NCBI GenBank assembly: GCA_029931535.1 | Contig: JAQPZY010001448.1 | Span: forward strand, 1,860,001 to 1,924,000 | Origin: Margaritifera margaritifera | Taxonomy: Eukaryota; Mollusca; Bivalvia; Unionida; Margaritiferidae | DNA: 64,000 nucleotides | Direction: 5' to 3' | Shown here: one piece after another, positions 49,691 to 60,996 of the stretch | How positions within the stretch are numbered: position 1 is the stretch's first letter | How the letters are laid out: every line of letters begins with the position of its first letter | Position numbers and translations under genes: made by a program | The notes under the pieces: model-generated | What the model was told of the DNA's origin: nothing | The model's database searches: none | Seen by the model: only the letters and a program-made list of their open reading frames with translations

Positions 49691-52610
49691 GACATCTATC
49701 ACTTGTCAAATGTATTTATATCCATTCTTATATTTTTATATGCTTGAGTGTCAACAATGTCTCCCTACCATTAGTCATCATTCGACTAACATATGATGTT
49801 TATATCAATGTTATCATCAATAAATGTAATATGCGAATCATCATTTTATTCTAAGCCATTGCAGTACATCTTTCTTCATGTTTGAAAAAAAAACATTCCA
49901 ACTTTTTCATTCGCATGTATATTATTTGGTAACTCAACTAGCTTTGACCACTTTTATCCCATCCAAACTCGTAAATAAATACACACTATCTCTTGATGTT
50001 TACGTTGCTTCTTTCATGGTAAACTCGAGAAATATCTCTAGCACATCTCTAAAAACTGTGGAATTCAATGCATGATACCATTTTGCATTACTTATGTTGT
50101 CTAAAAAAATCAAATTAGTTTTGTGCATGTCACTGTCAATTTTGTCCTTTGAAAATATGAGTGATTCTGCATGTCAATGTCAAAAACAGCACTAACGTGT
50201 ACTATGATCCAGGGAATTGGGGGTATTTTTGTCAAAACAGAAATATAAACGGCTCTGCATATCAATGTCAAAGATACAATCAATTTATACTATTGTCCAG
50301 GAACTTGGGGCATTTTTGTTTTCAAACACTTTGAGTGGTCCAGAAATGTTCTCGTATAGGGATACTAGAATTTAAATTGCAAAAATGACTGCCTAACTTA
50401 AACTGGATCAAACCAGTTTACATTGGCTAAGTTATCTAGTATGCTCATATATATACTACTGAAATGTAATGAACTGTACAAAGTAACATCAGCTAACGGT
50501 ACTGACAAGTTGAGGTGATGCAATAAAAAACGCGAATAATTTTGACTTATCTCTTGTATACTTTTGCCTTTATCTAACACAAAGTACACAAAAATAGTTA
50601 CTGCTTTGCGTTTGTATGTAATTATGAATATTTACGATAAATTGTCTGTGTGACCTTATGAGTAGTTCAATATGCAAAGTCTTACGCCCTTTCTTAGCGT
50701 TGCATACATACACAAAGCTGTAAAAAAAGTGTGAACAAGATCTAATATATATATTCGAGAGAAAAGTTACTTTGTTTCACAATAATCTACAGTCTCTGCA
50801 CACTACAGTTGTGTTCACCGCATGACAGCGCTGCAACTTTTGGAATAAACTGTCGCGCGGTTATGGCCATTGGAGGCTGCAATATGACAATATGATTGTA
50901 TTTAGGATTTTGCATGCCGCCATCTTATTAGCATGTATACTTATCGAGGACCTCGTTATCATTTTATTGTTGAATCTAATTATCTAATTTTTGTATCGAC
51001 ATTGATTATAAAAATCAGTTGGGGATAGGGGGGCAGAATTTCTTGCAACGTGACTGATAAAAGTATTTTATAATATGAGCAATATAATTATTTTATGCAG
51101 ATTTCAGAATTTTGTCAAGATATGTTAACTTTAACAAAATGCTGCTGTGATATTATTGTCAATAAGCTCTGCATCACCCATATTCCATCAAAGTCACTGC
51201 AGTCTCCGTTGGTCAGTTCTTGTTCTCTGTCACCTTAAGTTTGAGATAAACAGCAAAGTAGGTCATATAGGATTACCTTCTGAATAAAGAACCGCGCTTT
51301 TTTTAAGTCTTTATTTATACAGTGAACAGTCTTCGCAAGTCGGTGGATTTAGGCTCCTTGTCTTACATGAAGGAACACGATTTATTCATATTTGATTGGA
51401 TAAATGTCGTGAAAATCCATGTAAATTATCAAGGTCGCGTACCTCTGTATGTCAGCCGGATTCCTAGTTACCTAAGTACGTATCTATCTATCAACTTTCA
51501 CCTACCCACTTACCACTCTCTCTCAATCCAGCCATCTATATATTTATCCATCTATCCATCTTGAAGGACACATCTGATGGGAAAAACAACGCCAATACTA
51601 GTATCTGAAATAAAAGGGGAAAATAATAAAAAGCGAAAGTAAAGAATATCACAGAGATAACAGATTTTTATTATTTTTTTTTATTTTAAAGATTGAGCTA
51701 TTGAGAATAAATGAATGAGAGAAAGGAGGCAGTTAAAAAAACGATGATAAAATGGGATGAACACATCAGTTCAGGTCTATCGTAACAACATACGAAAAAA
51801 TAAATTCACCTCTCTTTCTTTCGTTCTGTCTGTCTCTCTGCGTTCAATATTTTGCTCTTGATATGCGCTGTGGCCTTAAAGCATTGCACAAATACTAGAA
51901 CATAATGAGCTATTTATATCATCATGACTTGTATACAGTCCAACTGATTCAAATAATTTATCTATATTGTTTGACAGTTGGCAATTTGAAGGCTTTTATG
52001 CGGTGAAAGCGAATACGTGCATATTACAATTGCAAGGAAGTTCATGATAGGGAATCTAAACTCGACCAAACAGCACTTTCCACAAGATGGGTCATGGCCA
52101 TGCCAGTTTATTGATTTGCGTCTACGGACATATCTGCAAATGTTTTAGATTAAATATTTCATAATTAGTATTAGATATACCATATAAGTAAGTATTTAGT
52201 ATTACATGTAACATAAAAATGTAAGCATACGGTGAAATAAAGCTATCCATTCCCTACAATGTTTCCTTCGCGAAATTAAAACAGTCTAAAAAAAAAGCAG
52301 CTAAATATATTTAGAAAGAACCTCTGTTCAAATATACCTACGCGTTGGTACATGTTTATCTAATATACCTTTGTTTGTTATCTGAGAGAAAAATGTCAAA
52401 ACGTCTGTTCAGGGCAACTAGTCTGCAGTACACTTCTCGCAATAGGTCACATATCAATACAACTTAAACTTGCATCGACGTTCAAATAACAATTTTGCGT
52501 TGTTTGATATTTTCGCATAGACAATTAAGTCCGTAAACCACACCCAGCACCTACGTAATGTTAATAAATTAAAGTGTCCTTTTCTATTGAATTTCATTAC
52601 TCCTTATAAG
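49691..52610. other. No recognisable gene
   Basis: Includes two diverged copies of a segment of about 105 bp near 50130-50330 (GTCAATGTCAAA ... GTCCAGG-AACTTGGGG). No supported coding sequence. Confidence 0.45.
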
Positions 52611-52617
52611 ATTGCAT

Positions 52618-52907
52618 CAGTGGCGGCTCGAGGGTTCGAGGCGCCCGGAGGCAATGTTCTTTAGTGGCGCCCCTACTTTGCCACAGAGAACAGTTTTTAT
52701 GTCACTTGCCAACCTCCCTCCTGCTCCCCCCCCCCTCCTAAATATAAGTTTTGTGAAGAATTACTCCAGTTACACTAAGGTGAGGTGAAATACTATGAAA
52801 ATTTCAGCTGCAAAAAAAAAACAACAAAAAAAACAACTCCTGACGGCGCCCTCTTCGCCGTTTGCCCGGGGGCAATTACCCGCCCACATCCCGTCGCGCC
52901 GCCACTG
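52618..52907. mobile_element. hAT-type MITE with 8-bp target-site duplication
   Basis: 290 bp from CAGTGGCGGCTCGAGG to GCGCCGCCACTG, short terminal inverted repeats of the CAGTGGCG type. It is flanked on both sides by GATTGCAT (52610-52617 and 52908-52915), an 8-bp duplication as made by hAT transposases. No coding capacity. Confidence 0.9.
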
Positions 52908-52955
52908 GATTGCATGTAAAAACAGTATGATAGCAAAGAAAGCACTAGGCGAGTC

Positions 52956-54267
52956 GGTGGCGGGACAAAATGGTAGCGGACAAAATAGTACGGACAAAAT
53001 GGTATGGACAAAATGGTACGTGGACATAAAGGTATTGGACAAATTGGTATGGATAAAATGGTGCGGACAAAATGGTAGGACAAAATGGTATGGGACAAAA
53101 TGGTACTAGGATTAAATGGTATGGACATAATGGTATGGACATAATGGTGCGGACAAAATGGTATAGGACAAAATGGTATGGGACATCTGTAATCTGTGGT
53201 ATATATAAACATATAAAGGTTTTTCAGAACGTTATAGAGATGAACCTGATTTCGCGCTTCTTGTCAAGCGTCTTCTTGCTCTAGCATTTATTCCAACAGA
53301 TAGCCTCATAGAAGTCTTCGAAATTCTGACCGCAGATCCAGCATACCGAGAAATTGAAGTAATATGTGATTACATGGAGGACAACTTCATCGGAAGACAA
53401 AGGAGAGGAAGAAGAGGTCCACCAAGATTGGCAATTCAGCTATGGAACCAAGATTCTAGAGTCATCGATAACCTACCTCGCAGCAACAATGCACTCTAGG
53501 GTTTGCACAATGCTTTTAACAACGTTGTTGGTTTTGCTCATCCGACCGTCACAAAATTGGCGCGAAAACTACAACAGGAGCAGCATAGCACTCAACTTCA
53601 TCGTCGTCAACTGGAACTGGGAGCAACAACCGGAAAGAAGAAGAAAACATATGTTCGCATCAACGAAGCACTTCACACCATGCTGGTCGATTACAATAAC
53701 CGAGATCCGGTTACATATTTGGGAGATATTGCTAGAGTGCTCAATATAAATGTTATCTGACTGCGACTAGGTAAAAAAAAATTTGACCTCATATGATAAA
53801 TTTTATTTGAGTATGCCTTGGATGTGTGACATTTGTAAGTTTATTTTTTCTATTTCTAAAATATTTTATAGTAGTCACATGTATTGTACTTGTCTTTTGT
53901 CATGTAGCTTTATAGTTTGCGCTTTATTTTTCTTGAATTGCTTTTTTATTTTAAAATTTAAAACAATTGTTTGTATAAGTAATTATTATAAATCATCCAT
54001 GGTCAGTTCACAATAGCAGCATATTAATGTTATTTAGTAAAAACTTGTCTGTTTTTTACATTTCGTATTAATAAAAATTGTATTCGTACCATTTTGTCCA
54101 TACCATTTAATCCTAGTACCATTGTGTCCCATACCATTTTGTCCGTAACATTTTGTCCGCACCATTTTATCCATACCAATTTGTCCAATACCATTATGCC
54201 CACGTAACATTTTGTCCATACCATTTTGTCCGTACCATTTTGTCCGCTACCATTTTGTCCTAGAACC
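52956..54267. mobile_element. MULE-type element with tandem-array terminal inverted repeats
   Basis: A 1312-bp element flanked by the 8-bp direct repeat GGCGAGTC (52948-52955 and 54268-54275). The ends begin GGTGGCGGGACAAAATGG on the left and, reverse-complemented, GGTTCTAGGACAAAATGG on the right. Each terminal inverted repeat is about 180 bp (52956-53134 and 54090-54267) and is built of degenerate units of 13-17 bp with GGACAAAATGGTA. The unit variants follow the same order in both arms, for example GGATAAAATGGTGCGG and ACTAGGATTAAATGG. The interior has a broken transposase-like frame. Long inverted repeats, an 8-bp duplication and the type of protein fit Mutator-like elements. Confidence 0.88.
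53227..53760 (+). pseudogene. MULE/FLYWCH-type transposase, C-terminal fragment
   Basis: A single frame runs from 53227 to the stop at 53758. It reads ERYRDEPDFALLVKRLLALA, then a stretch with PPRLAIQLWN, DSRVIDNLPRSNNAL, a stop at 53497, then LHNAFNNVVGFAHPTVTKLA, and near the end VDYNNRDPVTYLGDIARVLN. The block W-N-x-x-x-R-V-I-x-N-L-P-R-S-N-N-A followed by HNAFxxxVGxxHPT is the C-terminal signature of Mutator-like transposases linked to FLYWCH fingers. The stop and a Leu lie where family members usually have E-G-W. A TTTTCAG just before 53227 could be a splice acceptor, so the frame may be the last exon of an older gene. The catalytic DDE core is not in the element. Confidence 0.75.
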
Positions 54268-54652
54268 GGCGAGTCTTTACCCCCTTAAATATCACTCATT
54301 GTTTAGTATTCGTTGAAGATTTCTGGTCTGTGGGGCCGTATACGAGGAAAAAAGATGTATTCGATAAACATTACGAAACAAAAAAAAGGTTTTCTTTCAA
54401 TGTTACAAACTGTAACTCGTGTACTTAATTACAATTATAAAAGAGAATCCAGTGGTACTTGGCAATCGAAAACGGTTAGCTATGCCCTATACAAAGTCAG
54501 TTAACAATGAATGAGTTTCCTAGATATCTTATAGATGAAAAATGCCCAAGTAATATAGTCGTGCGGACATGTTTAAAAGCGAATTATGAGTAATTTGTAT
54601 TAATTTATTCAAACAGCGGCAAAAATATAAAATGTGAAAAATTGTTGTCTCT

Positions 54653-54775
54653 GATTAGCGATGTAAGTTTACGTTGTATTAATACGGGACCTTTTTGAAA
54701 AGTTGGCGGCAGTAGTTCTGAAGAAAATGTTGTCATGGGTATTTTTATTTTTCTGTCAAAAGTTATCGCCGAAAA
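54653..54775. repeat. Dispersed repeat, copy 2 (partner at 2226)
   Basis: Same-orientation homologue of 2226-2350; see that entry. Confidence 0.5.
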
Positions 54776-54875
54776 CATGAGCAAAAGCGTATTTGGACAG
54801 AATTTTATTCATGTATTGTATACACCTAAAAAAAATATTAATCGCATAATTACTTGTTATTTACGTTAATATATC

Positions 54876-55379
54876 TGTAAGCTAGGTCTTTTTTCGGGTT
54901 GAAATAATAACACTCGTTTGTTAGTTGTGGGATTTATTGTCAGATGAAATGATACGAGATAAACCTAAAACAATACAAAGCATATACTTAATATACAAGA
55001 CAAATACAATACAGAATATAACCGACACAAATACAATACACAATACACAACGCACACGCTAACATTTATAATTTATATCACAAAAAAACAAATGATACCT
55101 TACCAGACTCGAAGAGTATAATCGTTTCGAATTATATTCAATCCCTTGTCTTTCACTTGCGTGAAAGACAAGTGCTTTTCTTATTCACGAATAATCCTGA
55201 TCGAGATGTTGTCTGTCTAAGAACCAGAGTAAGAATGCCAGAGGATTTTGTTAGTGTGGCGGGGAATCGATGTTAATACTCGTGAAGCCCGGGAATCATG
55301 CATCGCGATCGATCACTCACTCGCTCACTCACTCATGACGAACACGCACATAGGTATACAACACAAGTCCCGGGTCACA
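54876..55379 (-). mobile_element. Ty3/gypsy 3' LTR
   Basis: 504 bp on the minus strand, starting TGTGACCCGG and ending CTAGCTTACA, that is TG...CA as LTRs require. The inner border is set by the purine-rich tract next to it. The outer 120 bp are repeated at 61016-61135 beside a primer-binding site. Confidence 0.8.
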
Positions 55380-55423
55380 TACTCCCTCCCTACGTGTAAA
55401 TGTCTCCTGACATTTAGCAAATT
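55345..55423. repeat. 79-bp inverted repeat, 3' LTR/polypurine copy
   Basis: Exact reverse complement of 60704-60782. It spans the last 35 bp of the LTR as read here, the polypurine tract and about 30 bp of internal sequence. Confidence 0.95.
55380..55394 (-). promoter_or_regulatory. Polypurine tract
   Basis: CGTAGGGAGGGAGTA on the minus strand, directly next to the TG of the 3' LTR. It is the expected place and composition for the plus-strand primer. Confidence 0.7.
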
Positions 55424-55699
55424 TGTGCTTGCTGCGTAAAAAGCACAAGAACAAATAACCCTGCGGAACCATACTTCAAGTCTTTTGAAAAAAAAATAGA
55501 AAAAACTATTAATCATACATATGAAAGTATTACCAATACAGAGCTTAATAAGTTTACTCTCTATGCAGACAATACATAAAACTAATGAAATTGGAATTGC
55601 AACTAATTATTTAAAATAATAACCACTGAATTGTCGTCCTAAAAAATACTTGCTGTATTTAATTTACATTAATTGGACTATCAGTAACTCATACGTAAT

Positions 55700-56180
55700 A
55701 AGCCGTTTGCGAATACGCCCACTGGCCTAGCCGGTCGGGTGGTTTTCGGTCTCTGGTTGAACGCCTCAGCGGTTGCCGGCCTAAATCTTCCTGTGGCGTC
55801 GGTGGGCTTAGGATCAACCTCACGGACTGGCGGTCCGGGTCTCCCTGTAACATGGTCGGGCTTCGAACTGACCTTTCGGCAGATATCTCTGGGGGACTGA
55901 ACTGAGTACTCTCATGCGAGACATGAGAGGGAGTAGAAAATGAGTCGTGGGTTCACTTAAACTACTGCCATATTGCCTAGACCTACTGGTTTGAAAGTTT
56001 ACGCTTTCAAGAGGCTGGCTAATATGGGGATCGATAATAGATGGTGATCTACTATCAGGGGCATTTCGTGTAGAGTGTTCACGGAATTGAACATTCTTCT
56101 TACCGGCCCAACCGGGTCGTCTGTGTGGTATTACATACTGGTCGGTGTCCGAGTCAGAACTCGAAGATTCAGAACTCGAC
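55700..56180 (-). pseudogene. Ty3/gypsy Pol C-terminal tail, Ser/Pro-rich
   Basis: After the integrase frame ends at 56182, another minus-strand frame stays open to about 55840. It begins with an acidic serine run (KSSSESSSSDSDTDQYVIP) and continues Arg/Pro/Ser-rich. A one-base shift in CTTTAAAG joins the two. It is probably a disordered extension of integrase; no zinc finger, chromodomain or membrane segment is seen. Confidence 0.5.
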
Positions 56181-56181
56181 T

Positions 56182-57800
56182 TTAAAGGGTAGCTTTTGGA
56201 ACACCCAGTTTCTTCTGAACCGGTTTCATGGGGACTGGGTCACAAGGAAGGTAGTCAAAGGGCAAAAGCATATTACGATGCAACGTGCGAATAGATTTCG
56301 AACCCTCGACCCTCCTTACCTTGTACACAGGTATATCTAAATTGGGGATTGATATCACCTGATATACATCCTTGGACCACTTGTCGGCTAATTTCTGTTT
56401 CCCTTTTAGTCCAACATTCCGCACTAGGACTCGGTCCCCTACTTCAAGTTTGGACTCTCGGACCTTTTTATCATACTGGGCCTTGTTCTTAGCATGGCTA
56501 TTGCTCGACTCCCTCGCTGCGGCCGTGTAAGCAAATTGGAGACGGTCTTTCAGTTTTTCCGCGTATGTGTGAGGCTCTGCAGCAGCCTCGCCACTATCTG
56601 GTGTAGTGCCCAAATAGGCGTCGACCGAAAGCCGGGGGTGCCACCCAAACATAAGAAAATGGGGCAAGAATCCGGTAAAATCATTCTTGGTAGCATTATA
56701 TGCATGGACTATTGGAGCAATGTAAGATTTCCAATCTTGTTTTTGCTCTTCCTCCAATGTCCCTAGCATTTTAAGAGCGTTCCATTGAAACGTTAGCAGG
56801 CACCATTCCCCTGTGGGTGAAACGGGTAGGAGCGAGACTTCTGTATGTTCGCTAATTTGCATAGCTCCTTTCTAACTCCACCCTCGAAATTACGTCCCTG
56901 GTCGCTGTCAAGCCTTTCTGGGAAACTGTAATATCGAAAGAAGTGTTCATAAAGGGCTTTAGCGGTAGTCTGAGCTGTCTGGTTGCGGCAAGGAACAGCC
57001 TGAGCATACCTGGTGAAATGATCAGTTATCACCAAGATATTCTCAAACCCTCCCTTAGATCGCTCAAGAGACAAAAAATCCATGCAGACGAGCTCCGTCG
57101 GGCGAGTGGTGTAAATTGGGGTTAATTTGGCCATTGCCCTAACCGGGGTCTTTCTACGTATGCACCGTTCGCAAGACTCCACCTTACGATTCACGTCCTT
57201 CTCCAGACCCGGCCAATAAAATCTTTGCCTAGCTAGCCAGAGTGTTTTCTCCTTGCTCTGATGACCCATATCGTTGTGGATACCTTTCAAGGCTAGGCTC
57301 CGGTATGACTCTGGGATCACGAGCTGTTTGATCGATTGACCATCAAGAGAAGTTGTCCTGTAGAGAACGCCATTTTCAACTTCAAGGCGGTTCCATTCGC
57401 GGAGAAATTTTTGCACAGACGCATTTTCTCTCCGGAGATCCTCCTCCCTGGGTCGAAAACGCTTACTCTTGAGGTCAATAACTTTCGCTAGAGTTTTATC
57501 AGTCAACTGTTCTCTGTCCCACTTGATGTTATTAAAATGTTTAGATGGAAACACCTCATCGGCCGAATGAGGCGCCGGATCATCTGAAATACTCCCAATC
57601 AAAGGTACAGATACAGTGGCTGCATGGCAAATGGCTTCCACCACGTCTGGGAACATTTGTGGTAAACGCGAGAGACTGTCGGCGTCAATGTTATTTTTGC
57701 CAGCTCTATACCTGATGGAAAAATTGTAGTTTGCTAGAGCCGCAACCCATCTATGCCCTGTAGCGTCGAGTTTTGCAGTTGAGAGGACGTATTGTTAACG
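56182..57800 (-). pseudogene. Ty3/gypsy integrase
   Basis: Two overlapping minus-strand frames. The first (from about 57800 to 56793) starts with the RNase H-integrase linker and holds the HHCC finger (HNDMGH ... CERC), the first catalytic Asp (CMDFL), [11 protein letters not shown], and the second Asp (SDQGRNFE). It ends at HPQGNGAC followed by TAA, the stop standing where the catalytic Glu is expected. The second frame (56862-56182) carries the rest: MLGTLEEEQKQDW, APIVHAYNATKND, LMFGWHPRL, and a C-terminal domain (VGDRVLVRNVGLKGKQKLAD, KWSKDVYQV). A single-base loss in a short A run lies between them. Confidence 0.88.
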
Positions 57801-58584
57801 GGTTGCTGTCCGTGACTACCTCGAAGGATGAACCTAAGAGATAGTCATGGAATTTATATGTCACAGCCCATTTCAACGCCAAAAATTCGAGCTTGTGAGC
57901 CGGATAGCGCCGTTCACTGGGTCTCAATCCGCGACTCGCGTAGGCAATGACTCTTTTCACATCATCTTGCTCTTGATATAGGACCGCGCCTAAACCAGAG
58001 CCACTAGCATCCGTATGCACGATAAATGGTTTAGTATAGTCGGTAGATGCTAAGATGGGGGTAGTGGTCAACTTGTCTATAAGAGTTGCAAAGTCGGTTT
58101 CTTGAGCAGTGCCCCAAGTCCAAGGAGCTGTTGGTTTGTCTTTGGACTTATTCTTTCGAGACGCTTTGGTCGTGCCATGGCCCTCTAATAGAGCGTTTAA
58201 TGGTTGTGCTATCTGCGAGAATCTCTCGACAAAGCGGCGATAGTACCCTGCGAACCCTAAAAATTGACGTAGCTCCTTAATGTTTTTAGGTTTTTGCCAA
58301 TTCCTAATCGCAGCGGTTTTCTCTGGGTCAGTCTGTATACCTCTATCAGATATAACGTGACCCAGATACACGACTGAGGACATGAACAACTCACATTTAG
58401 AGGGTTTAAGCTTAAGACCGTGCTGAAGTAATCGTGCGAACGCTGCCTCTAAACGTTCCATGTGCTCGTCGAACGTCCTGAAGAAAATGAGAATATCGTC
58501 TATGAAAATGAGGCACTCTTTGAGGTGCATTTCTCCCATGCATTTCTCCATAAGACGCTGAAAAGTAGCCCCAGCGTTGCACAA
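57751..58584 (-). pseudogene. Ty3/gypsy reverse transcriptase C-terminal half and RNase H
   Basis: Minus-strand frame with the reverse-transcriptase active-site box FIDDILIF, the GxxVxYLGHVIS block, LRQFLGFAGYYRRFV, and RNase H motifs (FIVHTDASGSGLGAVL, VIAYASRGL, LEFLALKWAV, VVTDSNPL). The frame is lost by one base after VVTDSNPLT; sequence continuing in the next frame leads straight into integrase. The box has Phe in place of the more common Tyr, which occurs in some families. Confidence 0.9.
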
Positions 58585-58928
58585 CCAAAACTCATGCGGT
58601 TCGCTTCATAAAAGCCGAGCGGACCCACCGAGAAGGCTGTATATTGCTTATGTTCTTCCTCCATCTCAACTTGCCAATAGCCTGACCTTAGGTCCAGCTT
58701 GGAGAAGAACTTGGCCCCTTGCAATACATCGACCGTATCATCAAACCGTGGAAGCATATAAGCATCCTTCCGAGTCTTTGCATTGAGTGTCCTGTAGTCT
58801 ATACAGAAACGTAGGCTGTTATCACGTTTCCGGACCAACACAACATTAGAGGAGTAAGGACTATCAGATTCCCTGATTGCACCAGCATCTAACATTTCCT
58901 TAATATGCTGACGCACCTCCTCATACAT
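58500..58928 (-). pseudogene. Ty3/gypsy reverse transcriptase N-terminal half
   Basis: Minus-strand frame containing IKEMLDAGAIRESDSPYSS, VVLVRKRDNSLRFCIDYRTL and FFSKLDLRSGYWQVEM (with the first catalytic Asp) and FSVGPLGFYEANRMSFG. It then loses frame by one base in a T run before the next block at 58584. Confidence 0.9.
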
Positions 58929-59539
58929 CCCAGGGGTATTCTCCTGTATGGCTGTTTGAAAGGCTTATCGTCATCAAGCACTATCTTGTGTTTGATGAGA
59001 CCAGTCTTACCCAAGTCTGTGGGCCCCCTTGAAAATATGCAGTCCCATTTGCCCAATACTTGCCTGAGTCTATCCAGTTGCTCCGGGGTCAGATTTTCGA
59101 TATCGATCTTAACCTTCAGATCTTCCAGAGGAGAATGTCCACTGTCTTTGGACATGCTGGGGGTAAAATCAGAAGCTACGTTGTCAGCAACTTTGACTTC
59201 ACTTATCTGGCATATATCAGATTTGGGTCTTATCGGCACACATTTGGCGGACATATTGCAAAGTTTAACCTGAACCTTGGAATATGACCCCTTTTGATCA
59301 ATCCTGATCACCCTTGGGCAGACCGTAAACTGTTTAGAGTTTCCCAAGTTCTCTGTAACTGCTTCTGCTATATGAGCATCAACATTGCGGGCAATAACGT
59401 TGATAGTAATGGTTTCATACGGCGCAACGTTGACAGTATGCGTATTGGTAGATCTTACTATAACGGGCTTGCACTCAATGCTATCAATAGCAATTTTCCA
59501 TGTATCTGGAATTCTATCTGTGGGAGGATTATCAATCAT
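58889..59539 (-). pseudogene. Ty3/gypsy protease-reverse transcriptase linker
   Basis: Minus-strand frame of 216 codons. It joins the protease (one-base shift at about 59540) to the reverse transcriptase (one-base shift at about 58908, in RRIPLG). It includes the region before the polymerase with LTPEQLDRLRQVLGKWDCIF, FSRGPTDLGKTGLIKHKI and KPFKQPYRRIP, typical for the start of gypsy reverse transcriptase. Confidence 0.85.
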
Positions 59540-60703
59540 GTAATCCTACATAAACGAATGACATTTGTTCCAATAACGACAGGACAGGTACTGTTGGACT
59601 CTGTATCTGGTACAACTAAAATGGGGACACTGAGTTCAAAATCTGAAAAAAACGGCATTAAAATCAGGTACTCAATGTATCCCAGATAACTCAGAAAAGA
59701 GCCGTCTGCAATAGTCACTTTGAGACCAAGCGATTCAAGAGAGTGAAGCACTGGCTTATCACTAAGCGACAAATAAAAACTATTTGATACGGTAGTCACC
59801 ATGGACCCACTGTCAACAAGGGCAGTAACTGGAACATTGTTTAAATAAACAATACTAGTGTTGGAAGAACCAACCAAGCGCTGAAATAGGGTATTCTGGC
59901 CTTTAGGATGGTTACCGACACCCGTATGGACGTCTACAGAGGCCGTTACTCTGATTAACTGCTGCACTCCTCTACCATAGTCACGACATCGGTTGCCGTT
60001 ACCTCGGTTACCGTTTCCCCGATTTTCCCGGTAGCTGTTGTGGCCTCTATTGATGTAGTGGCATCGGTTGTTTTCGTCGTCATTTTGGCCCTGTCTTTTG
60101 CTGTTATCCTGCCCTTTGTTAATTCCAGTCAGTTCTCTGAGGAGTATCGACTGTTCATGCAGCTGTTCAGCAAGAGCGTTGATTCGAGACCCTAATCTCT
60201 CCTCTGTTTGTTGGATCCTTAAGTCGAAATCTCTCTCTACCTTGCATCTCTCGTGGCCGCTTTCTACCATGGGCTGGTGGTACACTTTCTTAGGGGGGAT
60301 TGGGCCGGCGTCCTTCGGCAAGTTCAGCTGCTTGTCGACTATCCTAATTTCTCGTAGTAACTCGTAATAGTTAGTGATGGAGTCGAACTTATGGCGAGTG
60401 TGGCTCTTAAGTAGTTCACTCCTCAGTGAAGACCAAAACTTCTGTCTGAGGAGGCCATCCTTATCCTCTTCTCTGATGTGGCCCGCTTCGATCGCAGTCT
60501 GGAGAAGTGTCTCCAGCCTGCAACCAAAGGTAGTCACCGACTCCCCTTCTCTCTGGAAAGAGTTGAAAAACTCTTGCATAATCATGCCTTGAGTTGACAT
60601 ATCTCCAAAGGCAGTATCTAGGTGCTTCAATATGGCTTCAATGGATGCTTTCTCGCCTAATGCTATGACGGTATGTCTCGCACTGCCCCGCAGAGACCGT
60701 CTG
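59536..60703 (-). pseudogene. Ty3/gypsy gag and protease
   Basis: A minus-strand frame from about 60703 through 60630 (first ATG) to 59536. Gag part: SLRGSARHTVIALGEKAS, MIMQEFFNSFQREGESVT, LRQKFWSSLRSELLKSHTRH. A degenerate zinc knuckle (CHYINRGHNSYRENR) lacks one of its cysteines, in a Gly/Asn/Arg-rich stretch. Protease: ALVDSGSMVTTVSNSF with the D-S-G active site, and VVIGTNVI near the end. Upstream of 60703 gag is interrupted by an inverted copy of the 3' end of the element and by a 66-bp duplication, so its N-terminus is lost. Confidence 0.88.
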
Positions 60704-60782
60704 AATTTGCTAAATGTCAGGAGACATTTACACGTAGGGAGGGAGTATGTGACCCGGGACTTGTGTTGTATACCTATGTGCG
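60704..60782. repeat. 79-bp inverted copy of 3' LTR/polypurine tract inside gag
   Basis: Exact reverse complement of 55345-55423. It replaces or interrupts the N-terminal part of gag. Confidence 0.95.
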
Positions 60783-60789
60783 CAATTTT

Positions 60790-60921
60790 CCTTTTCGGGT
60801 CCGGAACAGAACACTAAATCACTTGGAAGCCATGCTGGAACTTTCCAATTGGACTCCTTTTCGGGTCCGGAACAGAACACTAAATCACTTGGAAGCCATG
60901 CTGGAACTTTCCAATTGGACT
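60790..60921. repeat. 66-bp tandem duplicate
   Basis: Two perfect copies starting CCTTTTCGGGTCCGGAACAG. The unit is 22 codons; one minus-strand frame reads SNWKVPAWLPSDLVFCSGPE twice, probably residual gag N-terminal coding sequence. Confidence 0.95.
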
Positions 60922-60996
60922 CCTTTTATGGATCCCTTAGTAGCGGCCCTTCGGTCTGGTTTACCCGTAAATGCGATCTTCTCTTTCCCACTGTGG

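Noticed and set aside
55700..56180. env gene of an endogenous retrovirus
   Set aside because: The open tail after integrase is Ser/Pro-rich with no signal peptide, fusion peptide or membrane span, so there is no sign of an envelope protein.
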